From contig JAEXNT010000043.1 in assembly GCA_023439545.1 (NCBI GenBank), forward strand, positions 1-64,000: 64,000 nucleotides of DNA, read 5' to 3'. Under the pieces are notes generated by a model that was not told the DNA's origin, searched no databases, and saw only the letters and a list, made by a program, of their open reading frames with translations. Source of the stretch: Bacillota bacterium (GTDB taxonomy: Bacteria; Bacillota; Clostridia; Acetivibrionales; DTU013). The position numbers and the translations under genes were made by a program. Below are positions 15,995 through 24,840 of this stretch, in pieces; position 1 is the stretch's first letter; every line of letters starts with the position of its first letter.

Positions 15995-18655
15995 TTATTC
16001 ATTCAAATAAATCGTAGCTTTATCATCGATCGTTTTTGCAGTCTGTTCCGCCGTTTTTCTGCCATCAAGGAAGTCCTGCAGTTCTTCCTCTGCTATTCTG
16101 TATATCTCTTCGTCAATGACACCGTAAGGCTGTATTCTGGCGTATATGTCATTTACCTGCCTGATGGTTTCATTTGGGATTGAGATCGAAGTCATATTGA
16201 CAACTATGTTAGAGTGTGAGGTCGCGCTTACACCGTTCATTTCCTTGCCGTCTACAACGTCGCTGGTATAATGCGCCACATCCTCTTCATATGCGGCCGT
16301 ATTTACTGAAAGGCCCTTTATTATGTTGGTGGCGCCCGATTTGTAGTTGGCCATTTGAAGGTCCTTCGACAAAAGCAGCTTGACAAATTTGAAGGCCGCA
16401 TCCTTATTCCTGCAGTTCGAATTAATGGCGATGCCTTCGTATAGTGTCACAGGCGAAGTATTTTGCTTTGAATACGAAGGATATGTCAGAATTACCGGCT
16501 GCTCTCCGAGGAAATGGTCAAAGGCTGTGACCTCGCCCCAGAGCTCATCGGGGTTGCCGATATATCTCTGGTCCATCATGACTATATTCTTTTCCCTGAT
16601 AAGCACCTGCGTCAGCGCTACCTTGTCCGAAAGCTCCGTCGGGGCTATAGCTGGTTTTATATCCTTGTATATATTTAAAAGATCAATGAATTCTCTCGTA
16701 TTGAAGGCCGATTTTCCTTTTTGGCTGTCGACCAGCTGCAAACCGCTGCTTTCGATCATTTTCCTGAAACTGAAACAACTGTCGAAAAAGTATTTATCCG
16801 TTCCTTTATTCTCCTGTATGTATTTTTTAACAATGTCATGCAATTGCCCCCAGGTCCAGTTACCTGTGTCTATAATGATGCCTGCGTCCCTGAGCGCGCC
16901 TTTGGTCGTGAGCAGTGAATTGAAATTAAACCTGTTGGGCAGAAAATACCTCTTGCCGTCATATACACCGTAATCCAGCACCCTGCTGTTCAACTCATCC
17001 ATATTGAAATCCTTGTCCTTTGATATGAATTCATTCAGATCACAGAACACACCACTGGTTGCAACTTTATAAAGCGAGTTGAAATAAGACGGCCTGAAGA
17101 CGATTATATCAGGGCCCGAACCTGCCATAAGGCTGGTTGCAAGCTTCTTTCTGAACACTTCCAGCGAACCGCTGTCGAAAAGAGATGAGGTCCCTTCTAT
17201 TTGGATGTCCTTATTGTCTTTATTATATTGCCAAATGGCGTTTTTAATAAAATTCTGATATTCGATGTAACTGATAGTAAGCTTTTGGGCTGAGTCATCC
17301 GAATCCTGTTCCCCGGGCGCTGGAGCTTTTTTTCCCTCAAGCGGGCTGCGGAAGTATTCCGTAACCTTCCGCTGGGCAGCCTCGGCCGCATCTCTCGCAG
17401 TTATTTTTCCTTCCAGGAACTCCTGTACGAACCGGTCAATGATAGAAATCACTTCATAATCGACGATACCGCATGTGTCAATATTCCGTGTTATCCCGTC
17501 CGCCTGCCCGAACAGTTTCCTTATCGTATCGTCGCTTGTGCATCCGCCCCCCCGGCTGGCGACAACGCCTGTACTTCTGCCTTTTCGCAGCTGATTCTTT
17601 ATTTTGTCACGGGCCTTTTTATTGACAGGTATTCCGTAGCCGGAAGCCTGGGACTGGATATCCTCCGACAGGAGAAATTTGATGAATTCGAAGGCCGGCT
17701 TCGTATTTTTGCATTTTGAATTGACCGCGGCAAATTCGTAAATCTTTGCAGAGCTGGCTGTTTGCCCATTGAAACCGGGAACAGGATAAAGTATGGGGTC
17801 TATTTCCTTGTCAAAACCGGAATACGCCTGCCACAGAGACGCATAATCCCCTATCTGATGTGATATGAAAGCGGCATCCTGTTCCTTCAGAAGCAAGCTT
17901 GAATTATTTTCCCTGGTTCTGCTCATAAAACTATCTACGGGCATTACTGACGAACAGGCCTGTTTGTACTGTTTCAAAAGTTCGATGAAATCCGGCGAAT
18001 CCAGACTTGCTTTACTGTTTTCCACGTTGATGAAGCCGCCGCCTAGAAGATAATCCTCAAAATCTAGATTGGAAATGAGGTATTCTCCGTCCTTCTGCTT
18101 CTTAAAGGCCCGGCCAAGGTCTTGCACCTCGGAAAGTACCAGTCCTTCCTCATCGGTCTTGATTCCGGTACCGTCCATTATGGCGCCGGTAGTAAAGAGA
18201 GCGTCAACAGTGTAGCTCAGCGGCATAAGATACCTGCTGCCGTTGTATATCCCGCATTTCATAACATTTGAATTGTAGTCGGCTTCAGCGAATCCTTTGT
18301 CATTTTTAACCAGCTTGTCAAGGCTGTAAAATGATTCCGCTTCTACATATTTTGAAAGGTCGGGCAGCATTTCCGGCATGGCGACAATGATATCCGGGCC
18401 CTGTCCATTGGCCAGCTCCGACTTCAGCCTGCCCTGCATGTCGGCATACTGGTCTCTCATAAAGGTCTTTTCAACGATTCGTGTTTCACTCTGTGAATCG
18501 TTGAACTTTTTTACAGCAGTATGCAAAGGACTGTTCCAGTCCATCACATATACGGTAAGCACGCTGCCTGCCTCCTGTCTGCCGGAGGAGCATGATGAAA
18601 GGATTAGCGAAAGCATTATTGCCAAAAGCAGTAAAACTGCAGTGTATTTTTTCAT
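15995..18655 (-). CDS. Tandem extracellular solute-binding lipoprotein (two SBP domains in one chain)
   Basis: Start chosen at ATG 18655, after GGGGTG; an upstream in-frame TTG has no site. The 886-residue lipoprotein has a signal peptide with lipobox LSSCS (Cys near residue 22) and then two complete family-1 solute-binding domains. Both halves carry the same landmarks: GQGPDIIVAMPEM and GSGPDIIVFRPSY, YNGSRYLMPLSYTVDAL and YDGKRYFLPNRFNFNSLL, and, near each end, VQEFLEGKITARDAAEAA and LQDFLDGRKTAEQTAKTI. The domain junction is near residue 440-460. Single-domain relatives are about 420-450 residues, so this is a duplication and fusion. It should feed the two permeases encoded next to it. Confidence 0.9.
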   Translation of the reverse strand: MKKYTAVLLLLAIMLSLILSSCSSGRQEAGSVLTVYVMDWNSPLHTAVKKFNDSQSETRIVEKTFMRDQYADMQGRLKSELANGQGPDIIVAMPEMLPDLSKYVEAESFYSLDKLVKNDKGFAEADYNSNVMKCGIYNGSRYLMPLSYTVDALFTTGAIMDGTGIKTDEEGLVLSEVQDLGRAFKKQKDGEYLISNLDFEDYLLGGGFINVENSKASLDSPDFIELLKQYKQACSSVMPVDSFMSRTRENNSSLLLKEQDAAFISHQIGDYASLWQAYSGFDKEIDPILYPVPGFNGQTASSAKIYEFAAVNSKCKNTKPAFEFIKFLLSEDIQSQASGYGIPVNKKARDKIKNQLRKGRSTGVVASRGGGCTSDDTIRKLFGQADGITRNIDTCGIVDYEVISIIDRFVQEFLEGKITARDAAEAAQRKVTEYFRSPLEGKKAPAPGEQDSDDSAQKLTISYIEYQNFIKNAIWQYNKDNKDIQIEGTSSLFDSGSLEVFRKKLATSLMAGSGPDIIVFRPSYFNSLYKVATSGVFCDLNEFISKDKDFNMDELNSRVLDYGVYDGKRYFLPNRFNFNSLLTTKGALRDAGIIIDTGNWTWGQLHDIVKKYIQENKGTDKYFFDSCFSFRKMIESSGLQLVDSQKGKSAFNTREFIDLLNIYKDIKPAIAPTELSDKVALTQVLIREKNIVMMDQRYIGNPDELWGEVTAFDHFLGEQPVILTYPSYSKQNTSPVTLYEGIAINSNCRNKDAAFKFVKLLLSKDLQMANYKSGATNIIKGLSVNTAAYEEDVAHYTSDVVDGKEMNGVSATSHSNIVVNMTSISIPNETIRQVNDIYARIQPYGVIDEEIYRIAEEELQDFLDGRKTAEQTAKTIDDKATIYLNE

Positions 18656-18699
18656 TTCGACACCCCGGATCAAATAATACAAATACTATCACATGTATC

Positions 18700-18765
18700 A
18701 ATGTATCACAGAAACCGGTAATATGATAAGCCGTCCGGAGGTAATGAATTCAGTCATATTACCGG
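18700..18765 (-). promoter_or_regulatory. Operator/promoter of the tandem binding-protein operon
   Basis: On the + strand, AATGTATCACA (18700-18710) and CGGTAATATGATAAG (18716-18730) occur with a 5-base gap; the same two blocks lie upstream of the histidine kinase gene. CCGGTAATATGA (18715-18726) also has an exact inverted partner, TCATATTACCGG (18754-18765), 27 bases away. The distal arm overlaps the stop codon of the subtilisin-like gene. Closer to the gene, TTGATA and TATTAT with 16 bases between them form a plausible promoter. The neighbouring NarL-type regulator is the natural candidate for binding. Confidence 0.6.
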
Positions 18766-20039
18766 GGCGCCCCTATTTTGTCATAGAGCCTGAGAGGGTT
18801 GATGATTTTACTGAGTCCATAATCGATGTTATTTCTGCCGACTGTAACGGAATCGCCCGTTTCGAGCGCCGCCCGCCAGAACGCCTCCGGCGTGAGGTCA
18901 GGCTTTGCCTGGCACATAAGCGCGTAAATGCCTGCAATATAGCCCATGCTTGCACACGGTGCGCCTGAGGAGTAAAAAGCATAGTCCCCGGCGCCCGTAG
19001 GAGCGGCTGCACACCGTGAATCCATCGGAACCAAAAGAGCTTCCTTAGTCCTGGAGTACCTCGCGAAGGTATAAAAATCGTTGGCCCACGACAGCCCCGG
19101 ACCGTATGACGCCGTGCTTCCCGGATCTTTCATGGGATTCCTTCCGAGTCCGTTCAGGGACATCTCTTCGTTATAGGTTTCATACAAAGCATTCGAAACA
19201 ACAAACATCCCCTCACGTTTAGCATTATCGACCGCCTGGAGGACAGAAGCATACTCCGGCGAGGCCGGCCTTATATCCTCATTTATGCAGATAACCCTGA
19301 TACGGTCTTCTTTGGGTATTGCTGCGTTTATTTTAATAATATCGAATATCGAATCCGCCAGCGGAGCATATTTTGCAGCCTGAAGTTCTCCATCGTCCAA
19401 AACGCCCGTATCTCCGCGGATGTCAGCAATAGCTCCGGCACTGTCCGCAGCCGGTGTTTCAGCAATATAGTAAACATCCGCTTCCGGAGCAACGCCGGCC
19501 GTAATTCCCGCCGCAACCGAAATGGCTGTACAGCCTTCCGTTGTGGCCGTCTTATCAAAGCAGCGGGTATCGTCATACAGCTTCAGATTGGCACTATATT
19601 CCCGGTGCTCCGCAAGAATCGCTCCTCCGATGATTGCAATCCCTACTCCGTCTCCGGTGATTCCATAGCTGTGCAGCTTGCGTATATTCAGCCCCGGATC
19701 TTTACCGTACTCCATTACGAGTTTCGGATCAAAACCTTCAGGAAGCCTGTACGGCCATATTGTTCTCGTGTCGAAATCCGCATGTGAAAGCACATCATAT
19801 TTATCATCCAGCTTAAGGGAGGTCAAGTCGCAGCTTCTCAAGTCGACCTGCATCAGCCTCGGCGAGAAACTGTCGAATGAGGGCAGCTCCATCAGCTTGC
19901 TCCTGTTCATTTTGAGCGCATTGGTCACGGTACCGCCGGTGTCCGCATGTATTCCGGCGACCGTGAACATAGACTGTGAGCAGCCTTCTGCAAGCATTAT
20001 GAAAGTAACGATATAAAAAAACAGCAGTACTCTTTTCAA
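18759..20039 (-). CDS. Subtilisin-like (S8 fold) lipoprotein lacking the catalytic triad
   Basis: A 426-residue protein starting at TTG 20039, after GGAGGG. The signal peptide ends with a possible lipobox (MLAEGC, Cys near residue 20). The chain can be aligned by eye with subtilases at three places: GDGVGIAIIGGAI, where the catalytic Asp would be (here Gly); EGCTAISVAAGITAGVAPEA, in place of HGTxVAGxxAG...GVAP, so the His is gone; and GAPCASMGYIAGIYAL, in place of GTSMAAPHVAG, with Cys in place of the Ser. It is therefore probably an inactive protease fold used for binding. It lies between the two-component genes and the tandem binding protein. Confidence 0.75.
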   Translation of the reverse strand: MKRVLLFFYIVTFIMLAEGCSQSMFTVAGIHADTGGTVTNALKMNRSKLMELPSFDSFSPRLMQVDLRSCDLTSLKLDDKYDVLSHADFDTRTIWPYRLPEGFDPKLVMEYGKDPGLNIRKLHSYGITGDGVGIAIIGGAILAEHREYSANLKLYDDTRCFDKTATTEGCTAISVAAGITAGVAPEADVYYIAETPAADSAGAIADIRGDTGVLDDGELQAAKYAPLADSIFDIIKINAAIPKEDRIRVICINEDIRPASPEYASVLQAVDNAKREGMFVVSNALYETYNEEMSLNGLGRNPMKDPGSTASYGPGLSWANDFYTFARYSRTKEALLVPMDSRCAAAPTGAGDYAFYSSGAPCASMGYIAGIYALMCQAKPDLTPEAFWRAALETGDSVTVGRNNIDYGLSKIINPLRLYDKIGAPR

Positions 20040-20066
20040 AGAAACCCTCCAAAAATCCGGCCGCCT

Positions 20067-20729
20067 TCAAACCTTTTTATCCGTAAAATAATCCTTGAGG
20101 TACTCTATAGCCTTATTTCTGTCGTTGATACCAATTTTTGAATATATATCACTTATATAATTCTTTACCGTGCCTTCGGTAATACACAATAACGCCGATA
20201 TTTGCCTGTTGTTATGGCCATCCGCAAGGCACCGGGCTATTTCCTTCTCCCTGTCGGACAAGACGGGCATGGTCTCAACCCCGCGCTCCCATCCGTTTCT
20301 GTTCAGGTCGGACAGTCTTGAGGCAAGCTTTGCGGCAACAGGCGCAGGCATCAGCAGCGTACCCCTTGCTCCGTCCCTGATCGCTTCGATCAGCCTGTCT
20401 GCCTGTATGTCCTTGAGAAGGTAACCGTTGGCCCCGAAAGACAGCGCCTGTATTATATATTCGTCCTCGTTGAAGGTAGTCAGAATGATTACTGCAGTAT
20501 CCGGAAACCTGCTCTTTATGAGCCTTGTGCTTTCGACCCCATCCATTCCCGGCATCCTGATATCCATCAAAACCACATCGGGTCTTAAGGCTGCCGTCAT
20601 CTCATACGCCTGCCGACCGTCATCGGCAACTCCGACCACCTCGAAATCCTCTTCTATTTCAAGAATAGTTTTCAATCCATCCCTCATCAGGGTCTGATCA
20701 TCCACAACAAGTATCTTTATCGGCGCCAC
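20067..20729 (-). CDS. NarL/LuxR-type response regulator
   Basis: Start chosen at GTG 20729, seven bases after AAGGAG; an upstream in-frame TTG at 20747 lies before that site. The 220-residue protein has a receiver domain with acidic pair VVDDQ, phospho-acceptor Asp in VLMDIRMPGMDG, Thr in ILTTF and Lys in YLLKDI, then a LuxR-type helix-turn-helix (LSDREKEIARCLADGHNNRQ through VKNYISDIYSKI). It is the partner of the histidine kinase encoded immediately upstream, whose 3' end it overlaps by 32 bp. It probably activates its own operon and the transport operon through the shared box. Confidence 0.93.
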   Translation of the reverse strand: MAPIKILVVDDQTLMRDGLKTILEIEEDFEVVGVADDGRQAYEMTAALRPDVVLMDIRMPGMDGVESTRLIKSRFPDTAVIILTTFNEDEYIIQALSFGANGYLLKDIQADRLIEAIRDGARGTLLMPAPVAAKLASRLSDLNRNGWERGVETMPVLSDREKEIARCLADGHNNRQISALLCITEGTVKNYISDIYSKIGINDRNKAIEYLKDYFTDKKV

Positions 20730-21930
20730 GCAAACACTCCTTGTCAACCGGTATTTGTATTGTCAGTATAAAGCCTTTTCCCGCAGAGGTATCAATCTCC
20801 AGGGTACCCCCGAGTTCCTCAGTCCTATGCTTCATTGCGGAAAGTCCGAATCCATAGTTCATATTCGCACATCCCCTGCCGTTGTCCCTGAGTATGAACA
20901 GAATCCTGTCGTCCACGCATTTGAGCGTATATATAAAACCCGTGCACAAACCATGCCGTATGCCGTTGGTCAAACCCTCCTGAAGAGCCCTGTACAGCAA
21001 TTTTTGCTGTTCGGGGGACAATTCCGGCAGAAAATTGAGCTCATAATCTATTGTTACTCCCGTGTGCTTCCGCGTTTCATTTATCAATGAGGTTACAGAG
21101 GGAATGAAGCTGACAAATCCGCCCTCCTCATTCAACATACGTACCGAATTCCTGATATCGTTAAGACCCCTGCGAACCTGCTCCTGGGCCAGCTCAAGCT
21201 TCTCGCAGGCAAGCTTCGGGTCTCTGCCGGCCAGGCGCTTCCCTGCTTCTATCTCTATCAGGACAGTAGTCAGTGTGTGTCCTGTGGTATCATGTATTTC
21301 ACTTGCTATACGGTTTCTTTCCTTCAGAAGCGTCATTTCCTCCAGACCCAGCATTGTTTCTCTGAGTTCGTTGTTTACGGATTCGAGTTGAAGGGATTTC
21401 TCACGCAGTTCCTCGGCTATCTTTAAAAGCACCGATTTCTGAGCGAACTGCAGCTTGGCGATATAAGCCGCAATAAATACGAATATGAAATAAACGAGGT
21501 TCTCATATAAAACAGGGAAAAAATATGAAAGATCGAAATAGTTCCATCTCAGATATCTGGTAAGGTTGGCGAAAATGTACAAGAGATATGTGATCACGGA
21601 AAATATCAGGCTTGGAACAAGCGGGTAATGCATTATGCCGTCCATTATCAGGACATAGTAGAAAACCTGCGAAAATTCAGTCGGGTCCAGTATCGATATG
21701 ATATAAACAAGGGCCATGTCCAGAAAAAACGACCCGCCTCTTATAATTTCGAAGAGTCTTTTTTGAGTACTGAAAAAATTCCTGAAGCAGAAGGAAATCA
21801 AAAGCAGCAGCGATAAAGGCACAAGCACGGCTGCTCCCGAAAGGTTCGACAAAACAGTACCGCATAGTGAAAACACAAGAGCTGACAGTATTACTATTTG
21901 AAGAAGTTTATTGCTCTTTTCATCAACCAT
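20698..21930 (-). CDS. Sensor histidine kinase (NarL-type, HisKA_3)
   Basis: A 410-residue kinase. The N-terminal roughly 165 residues form five or six membrane helices with short loops, so it senses within or at the membrane. A coiled coil follows, then the H-box SEIHDTTGHTLTTVLIEIEAG with the phospho-acceptor His, and a C-terminal ATPase domain with DNGRGCANMNYGFGLSAMKHR. This is the HPK7-type layout. The ATG at 21930 is preceded by a weak AGGT. It is the first gene of the operon and carries the same two-part box in its promoter as the transport operon. Confidence 0.92.
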   Translation of the reverse strand: MVDEKSNKLLQIVILSALVFSLCGTVLSNLSGAAVLVPLSLLLLISFCFRNFFSTQKRLFEIIRGGSFFLDMALVYIISILDPTEFSQVFYYVLIMDGIMHYPLVPSLIFSVITYLLYIFANLTRYLRWNYFDLSYFFPVLYENLVYFIFVFIAAYIAKLQFAQKSVLLKIAEELREKSLQLESVNNELRETMLGLEEMTLLKERNRIASEIHDTTGHTLTTVLIEIEAGKRLAGRDPKLACEKLELAQEQVRRGLNDIRNSVRMLNEEGGFVSFIPSVTSLINETRKHTGVTIDYELNFLPELSPEQQKLLYRALQEGLTNGIRHGLCTGFIYTLKCVDDRILFILRDNGRGCANMNYGFGLSAMKHRTEELGGTLEIDTSAGKGFILTIQIPVDKECLRGADKDTCCG

Positions 21931-21969
21931 TAGGCATACCTGAAATATATCAATATTTTACATAACACT

Positions 21970-22020
21970 AATGTATCACAAATTCGGTAATATGATAAGG
22001 TCATTAATGGTAATATTACC
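21970..22020 (-). promoter_or_regulatory. Operator of the NarL-type two-component operon
   Basis: AATGTATCACA (21970-21980) and CGGTAATATGATAAG (21985-21999) repeat the two blocks found at 18700-18730, here with a 4-base gap. A perfect 12-bp palindrome GGTAATATTACC (22009-22020) lies next to them and serves as the inverted half-site. The block lies 40-90 bp upstream of the kinase ATG. The rest of the gap (22021-22104) shows a short open frame ending at 22108-22110 that looks like the tail of a lost gene. Confidence 0.6.
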
Positions 22021-22104
22021 TTGGTTTATCAAACTCTATGAACAGGAATGCTGCCAGGGATCCAAGGAAGATCTGGAAAATAGGATGGAAATAGTCCACG
22101 AACT

Positions 22105-22139
22105 GTGACACAGGATATGCCAACCGGGACCCCCATGTT
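22105..22139 (+). repeat. Dispersed repeat, copy B
   Basis: TGACA followed by CAGGATATGCCAACCGG matches copy C (40179-40205) with a 6-base deletion, and the sequence just after (ACC..CCATGTT) resembles copy A. It ends 4 bp before the stop codon of the manC-like gene, at the right edge of the transport module and the left edge of the exopolysaccharide operon. Confidence 0.75.
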
Positions 22140-22142
22140 CCA

Positions 22143-23219
22143 CTATAAATATTGTTCAAGTCCCCTTTTCATAATCTCTTCAACGAGCCCCTTAACATCC
22201 TGAGTTTTATCTTTTGAGCATACCAGTAAGGCGTCTGCAGTATCGACGATAATTATATTATTGAGGCCTACCGATGCTATGAGTCTGTCGCTGCCGTAGA
22301 TTACCGATTCCGAAGTGCCGATGCCTATAAAATTAGCCTTAACTATATTACCGTACCGGTCACAGGGAATTACGGCCTGCAGCGCATCCCAATTACCTAT
22401 ATCATTCCAGCCGAATTCTCCGCGTATCGTAAGTATATCGGCGCTTCTTTCCAATATGCCGTAATCGATGGATATTGATTGAATTTCTGAATACACTGCC
22501 TCCAGAGCAGCCTCTTCGCTCTTTTTTCCTAAAACGTCCCTTATACCGATAAAAGCATTATATAATTTTGGCATATATCTTTTCAGATTGTCCAGTATAG
22601 TAGACAGCTTCCAGATAAAGATGCCGCTGTTCCATAGATAATCTCCGCTCTCCATCAGGGTTTTAGCCTTATCGGAATCAGGCTTTTCAATAAAGTTCAA
22701 TGCTTCATATACATCGCTTAAATCCATGTACTTGTCCGGACCGCAATGTATATAACCGTAACCTGTCGAGGGGAAATCAGGTTTGATTCCTATTGTAATA
22801 AGCTTCCCTGTCATTTCAGCAACCTCGCAAGCTTTCGCAACGGTCTTCCTGAAAGCTGTTTCATTTTTTATATAATGGTCTGCAGGGAATATGCACATTA
22901 TTCCTTCTCTGCATATAGAACTTAAGACAACGGCGGAATAGGCTATACACGCCGAAGTATTCTTACTTGCAGGCTCCAATAAAATATTTTGCCGGGGAAG
23001 CCAGGATACAGCAAGACGTTTAATTGCTTCGCCATGATTCCTGCCTGTTACAACATAGGTTTTATCGATAGCAATGAGTCCGTGCAATCGTGTGATTGTT
23101 TCATTCAGCATAAGATCCTTTCCCGTAAGGTTTAAAAATTGCTTTGGAGCCTTCTGCCTTGATAGGGGCCAAAACCTTGTTCCATTACCGCCGGCCATTA
23201 CAACGGCATATATATCCAT
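22143..23219 (-). CDS. manC: Mannose-1-phosphate guanylyltransferase
   Basis: A 358-residue single-domain enzyme. The N-terminus shows the nucleotidyltransferase loop VMAGGNGTRFWPLSRQKAPK, with FIEKPD and the sugar-binding region DYLWNSGIFIW further on. It should make GDP-mannose from mannose 1-phosphate and GTP in the cytoplasm. The fused isomerase half of bifunctional enzymes is absent. It is the last gene of the exopolysaccharide operon and supplies the substrate for the gmd and GDP-fucose synthase genes in the same operon. AAGGGGGAG lies before the ATG. Confidence 0.92.
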   Translation of the reverse strand: MDIYAVVMAGGNGTRFWPLSRQKAPKQFLNLTGKDLMLNETITRLHGLIAIDKTYVVTGRNHGEAIKRLAVSWLPRQNILLEPASKNTSACIAYSAVVLSSICREGIMCIFPADHYIKNETAFRKTVAKACEVAEMTGKLITIGIKPDFPSTGYGYIHCGPDKYMDLSDVYEALNFIEKPDSDKAKTLMESGDYLWNSGIFIWKLSTILDNLKRYMPKLYNAFIGIRDVLGKKSEEAALEAVYSEIQSISIDYGILERSADILTIRGEFGWNDIGNWDALQAVIPCDRYGNIVKANFIGIGTSESVIYGSDRLIASVGLNNIIIVDTADALLVCSKDKTQDVKGLVEEIMKRGLEQYL

Positions 23220-23241
23220 ACAATCTCCCCCTTATTCGATT

Positions 23242-24840
23242 TCATTTGGGTTTACTTATTAAATCAGTTACAGGACCTGATCCTGAAAGAAGCCTCACTT
23301 TTACTGAAACAGCCCTCTTTATTGTGTCTGCCTCTTCTACCCGAAGTGCCAGCAGCATTGCGGCATATATGACACAGCCCAGTACTGCGCTTAGCAATAG
23401 ACCTAAAGAATTTCCGACAATCGAACTTTTATCTGCCAGGTGTCCGAAATAGAAATTTTTGAAAATATATACAGCCAACCCCATAACCATTACTCCGCAA
23501 AGCGCCTTAAAAACTGTGATTAGCAACTCCGTAATCCTGTCAAACCCGATCTTGACTTTCAGCCACACGAGCAGCATCACACAACTAAGAAGTGAGGTAA
23601 ATGCCACAGACAAAGCTATTCCGACAACTCCCCAAAATTTTACCAGAATCAGGAGCAACAGAATATTGATAAATACGCTTACAACTGAATTTACCACCGG
23701 TGTAACAGTATTCTTCAACGAATAAAAAGCTTTGGTCAGTAACCCGCTGATTCCATTGCCGATAATACCCAATGACAGGCACCCTAGTACGACCGCTGTA
23801 ATATGGGTATCCCCGGAGCTGAATTCTCCCCTTTCGAATAGAATACTTATAACAGGACCATTTAATAAAAATATTCCTGCCATGACAGGCAAGGTCACGT
23901 ATATAACGATCTTCAATACTTTTAGAACTTCGGCTTTGAAGTTGTCCGCGTCACCGGCCATACCGGATAATTTAGGAAAAGCTACGGTCAGTATGGACAG
24001 TATGAAAATACTCTCAATGGTCCCGTTAACTTTGTACGCGTAGTCCAGAACGGAAATACTCCCTTCACTCAGCTTGGATCCCAATGATCTCTCGATTACG
24101 GTATAGACCTGGCTGAATACACTTCCTATAAGGATAGGCAGCATCAGGAGACACATTCTCCTGAAGCCTTCCTCCCTAAAGTTGAAAAGAACGGGCCGAA
24201 ACCTGAATCCGGTCTTCAGCATCGGGGGTACCTGGATGAGGAACTGGCTGAACATGCCAAGCATACTCCCTATTGCAACAATTTCAATACTTCTGTTGGC
24301 AGGCAAAATAATGCATGCTATTATAATGAGATTGAAAGGAATACTTATAAAGGCAGCGGCGGCAAACCTTCTGTTTGATTGCAGATATGCGCCGGACAGG
24401 TTTGAAAGTGCAAGAAATATGATGGATGGGAGCATATATACGGTCAGTCTTGCCGCCAGATCATGAATGCTGCCCTCAAATCCCGGAGCCACAATCTTTA
24501 CTATTTCAGGAGCTAACAGCATACCTGCGAATGTAAGCAGCATCGTGGCAAAAATGGTAGTATTGAATACATTGTTTACAAAGTACATAATCTGTTCACT
24601 TGACTTATGTTTCTTGAAATCGGCATATACCGGTATGAAGGTTGTACCAATCGCAGTACATATGGATGACAGAAGTATGTATGGTATGATGAAAGCTATT
24701 TTATAGGCATCGGTAAGAGCCGAAACTCCGAAGACGGCAGCAAGAGCGCTTTCTCTTGCCAATCCGAAGGCATTTCCGGAAACCGTCAAAAGCATGATGA
24801 CAAGAGTCGATTTTGCCATGCTGTCCGATTCCTTAACCAT
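23242..24840 (-). CDS. MurJ/MviN-family lipid flippase
   Basis: A 532-residue polytopic protein with about 13-14 helices and the MurJ-type N-terminus (LARESALAAVFGVSALTDAYKIAF). Family members move lipid-linked precursors across the membrane; MurJ itself moves lipid II. Because this copy is inside an exopolysaccharide operon that has no other flippase gene, it may move the repeat unit here. The start at 24840 overlaps the end of the upstream gene by 8 bases; an ATG at 24819 (MAKSTL), with AAGGA about ten bases before it, is an alternative. Confidence 0.85.
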   Translation of the reverse strand: MVKESDSMAKSTLVIMLLTVSGNAFGLARESALAAVFGVSALTDAYKIAFIIPYILLSSICTAIGTTFIPVYADFKKHKSSEQIMYFVNNVFNTTIFATMLLTFAGMLLAPEIVKIVAPGFEGSIHDLAARLTVYMLPSIIFLALSNLSGAYLQSNRRFAAAAFISIPFNLIIIACIILPANRSIEIVAIGSMLGMFSQFLIQVPPMLKTGFRFRPVLFNFREEGFRRMCLLMLPILIGSVFSQVYTVIERSLGSKLSEGSISVLDYAYKVNGTIESIFILSILTVAFPKLSGMAGDADNFKAEVLKVLKIVIYVTLPVMAGIFLLNGPVISILFERGEFSSGDTHITAVVLGCLSLGIIGNGISGLLTKAFYSLKNTVTPVVNSVVSVFINILLLLILVKFWGVVGIALSVAFTSLLSCVMLLVWLKVKIGFDRITELLITVFKALCGVMVMGLAVYIFKNFYFGHLADKSSIVGNSLGLLLSAVLGCVIYAAMLLALRVEEADTIKRAVSVKVRLLSGSGPVTDLISKPK

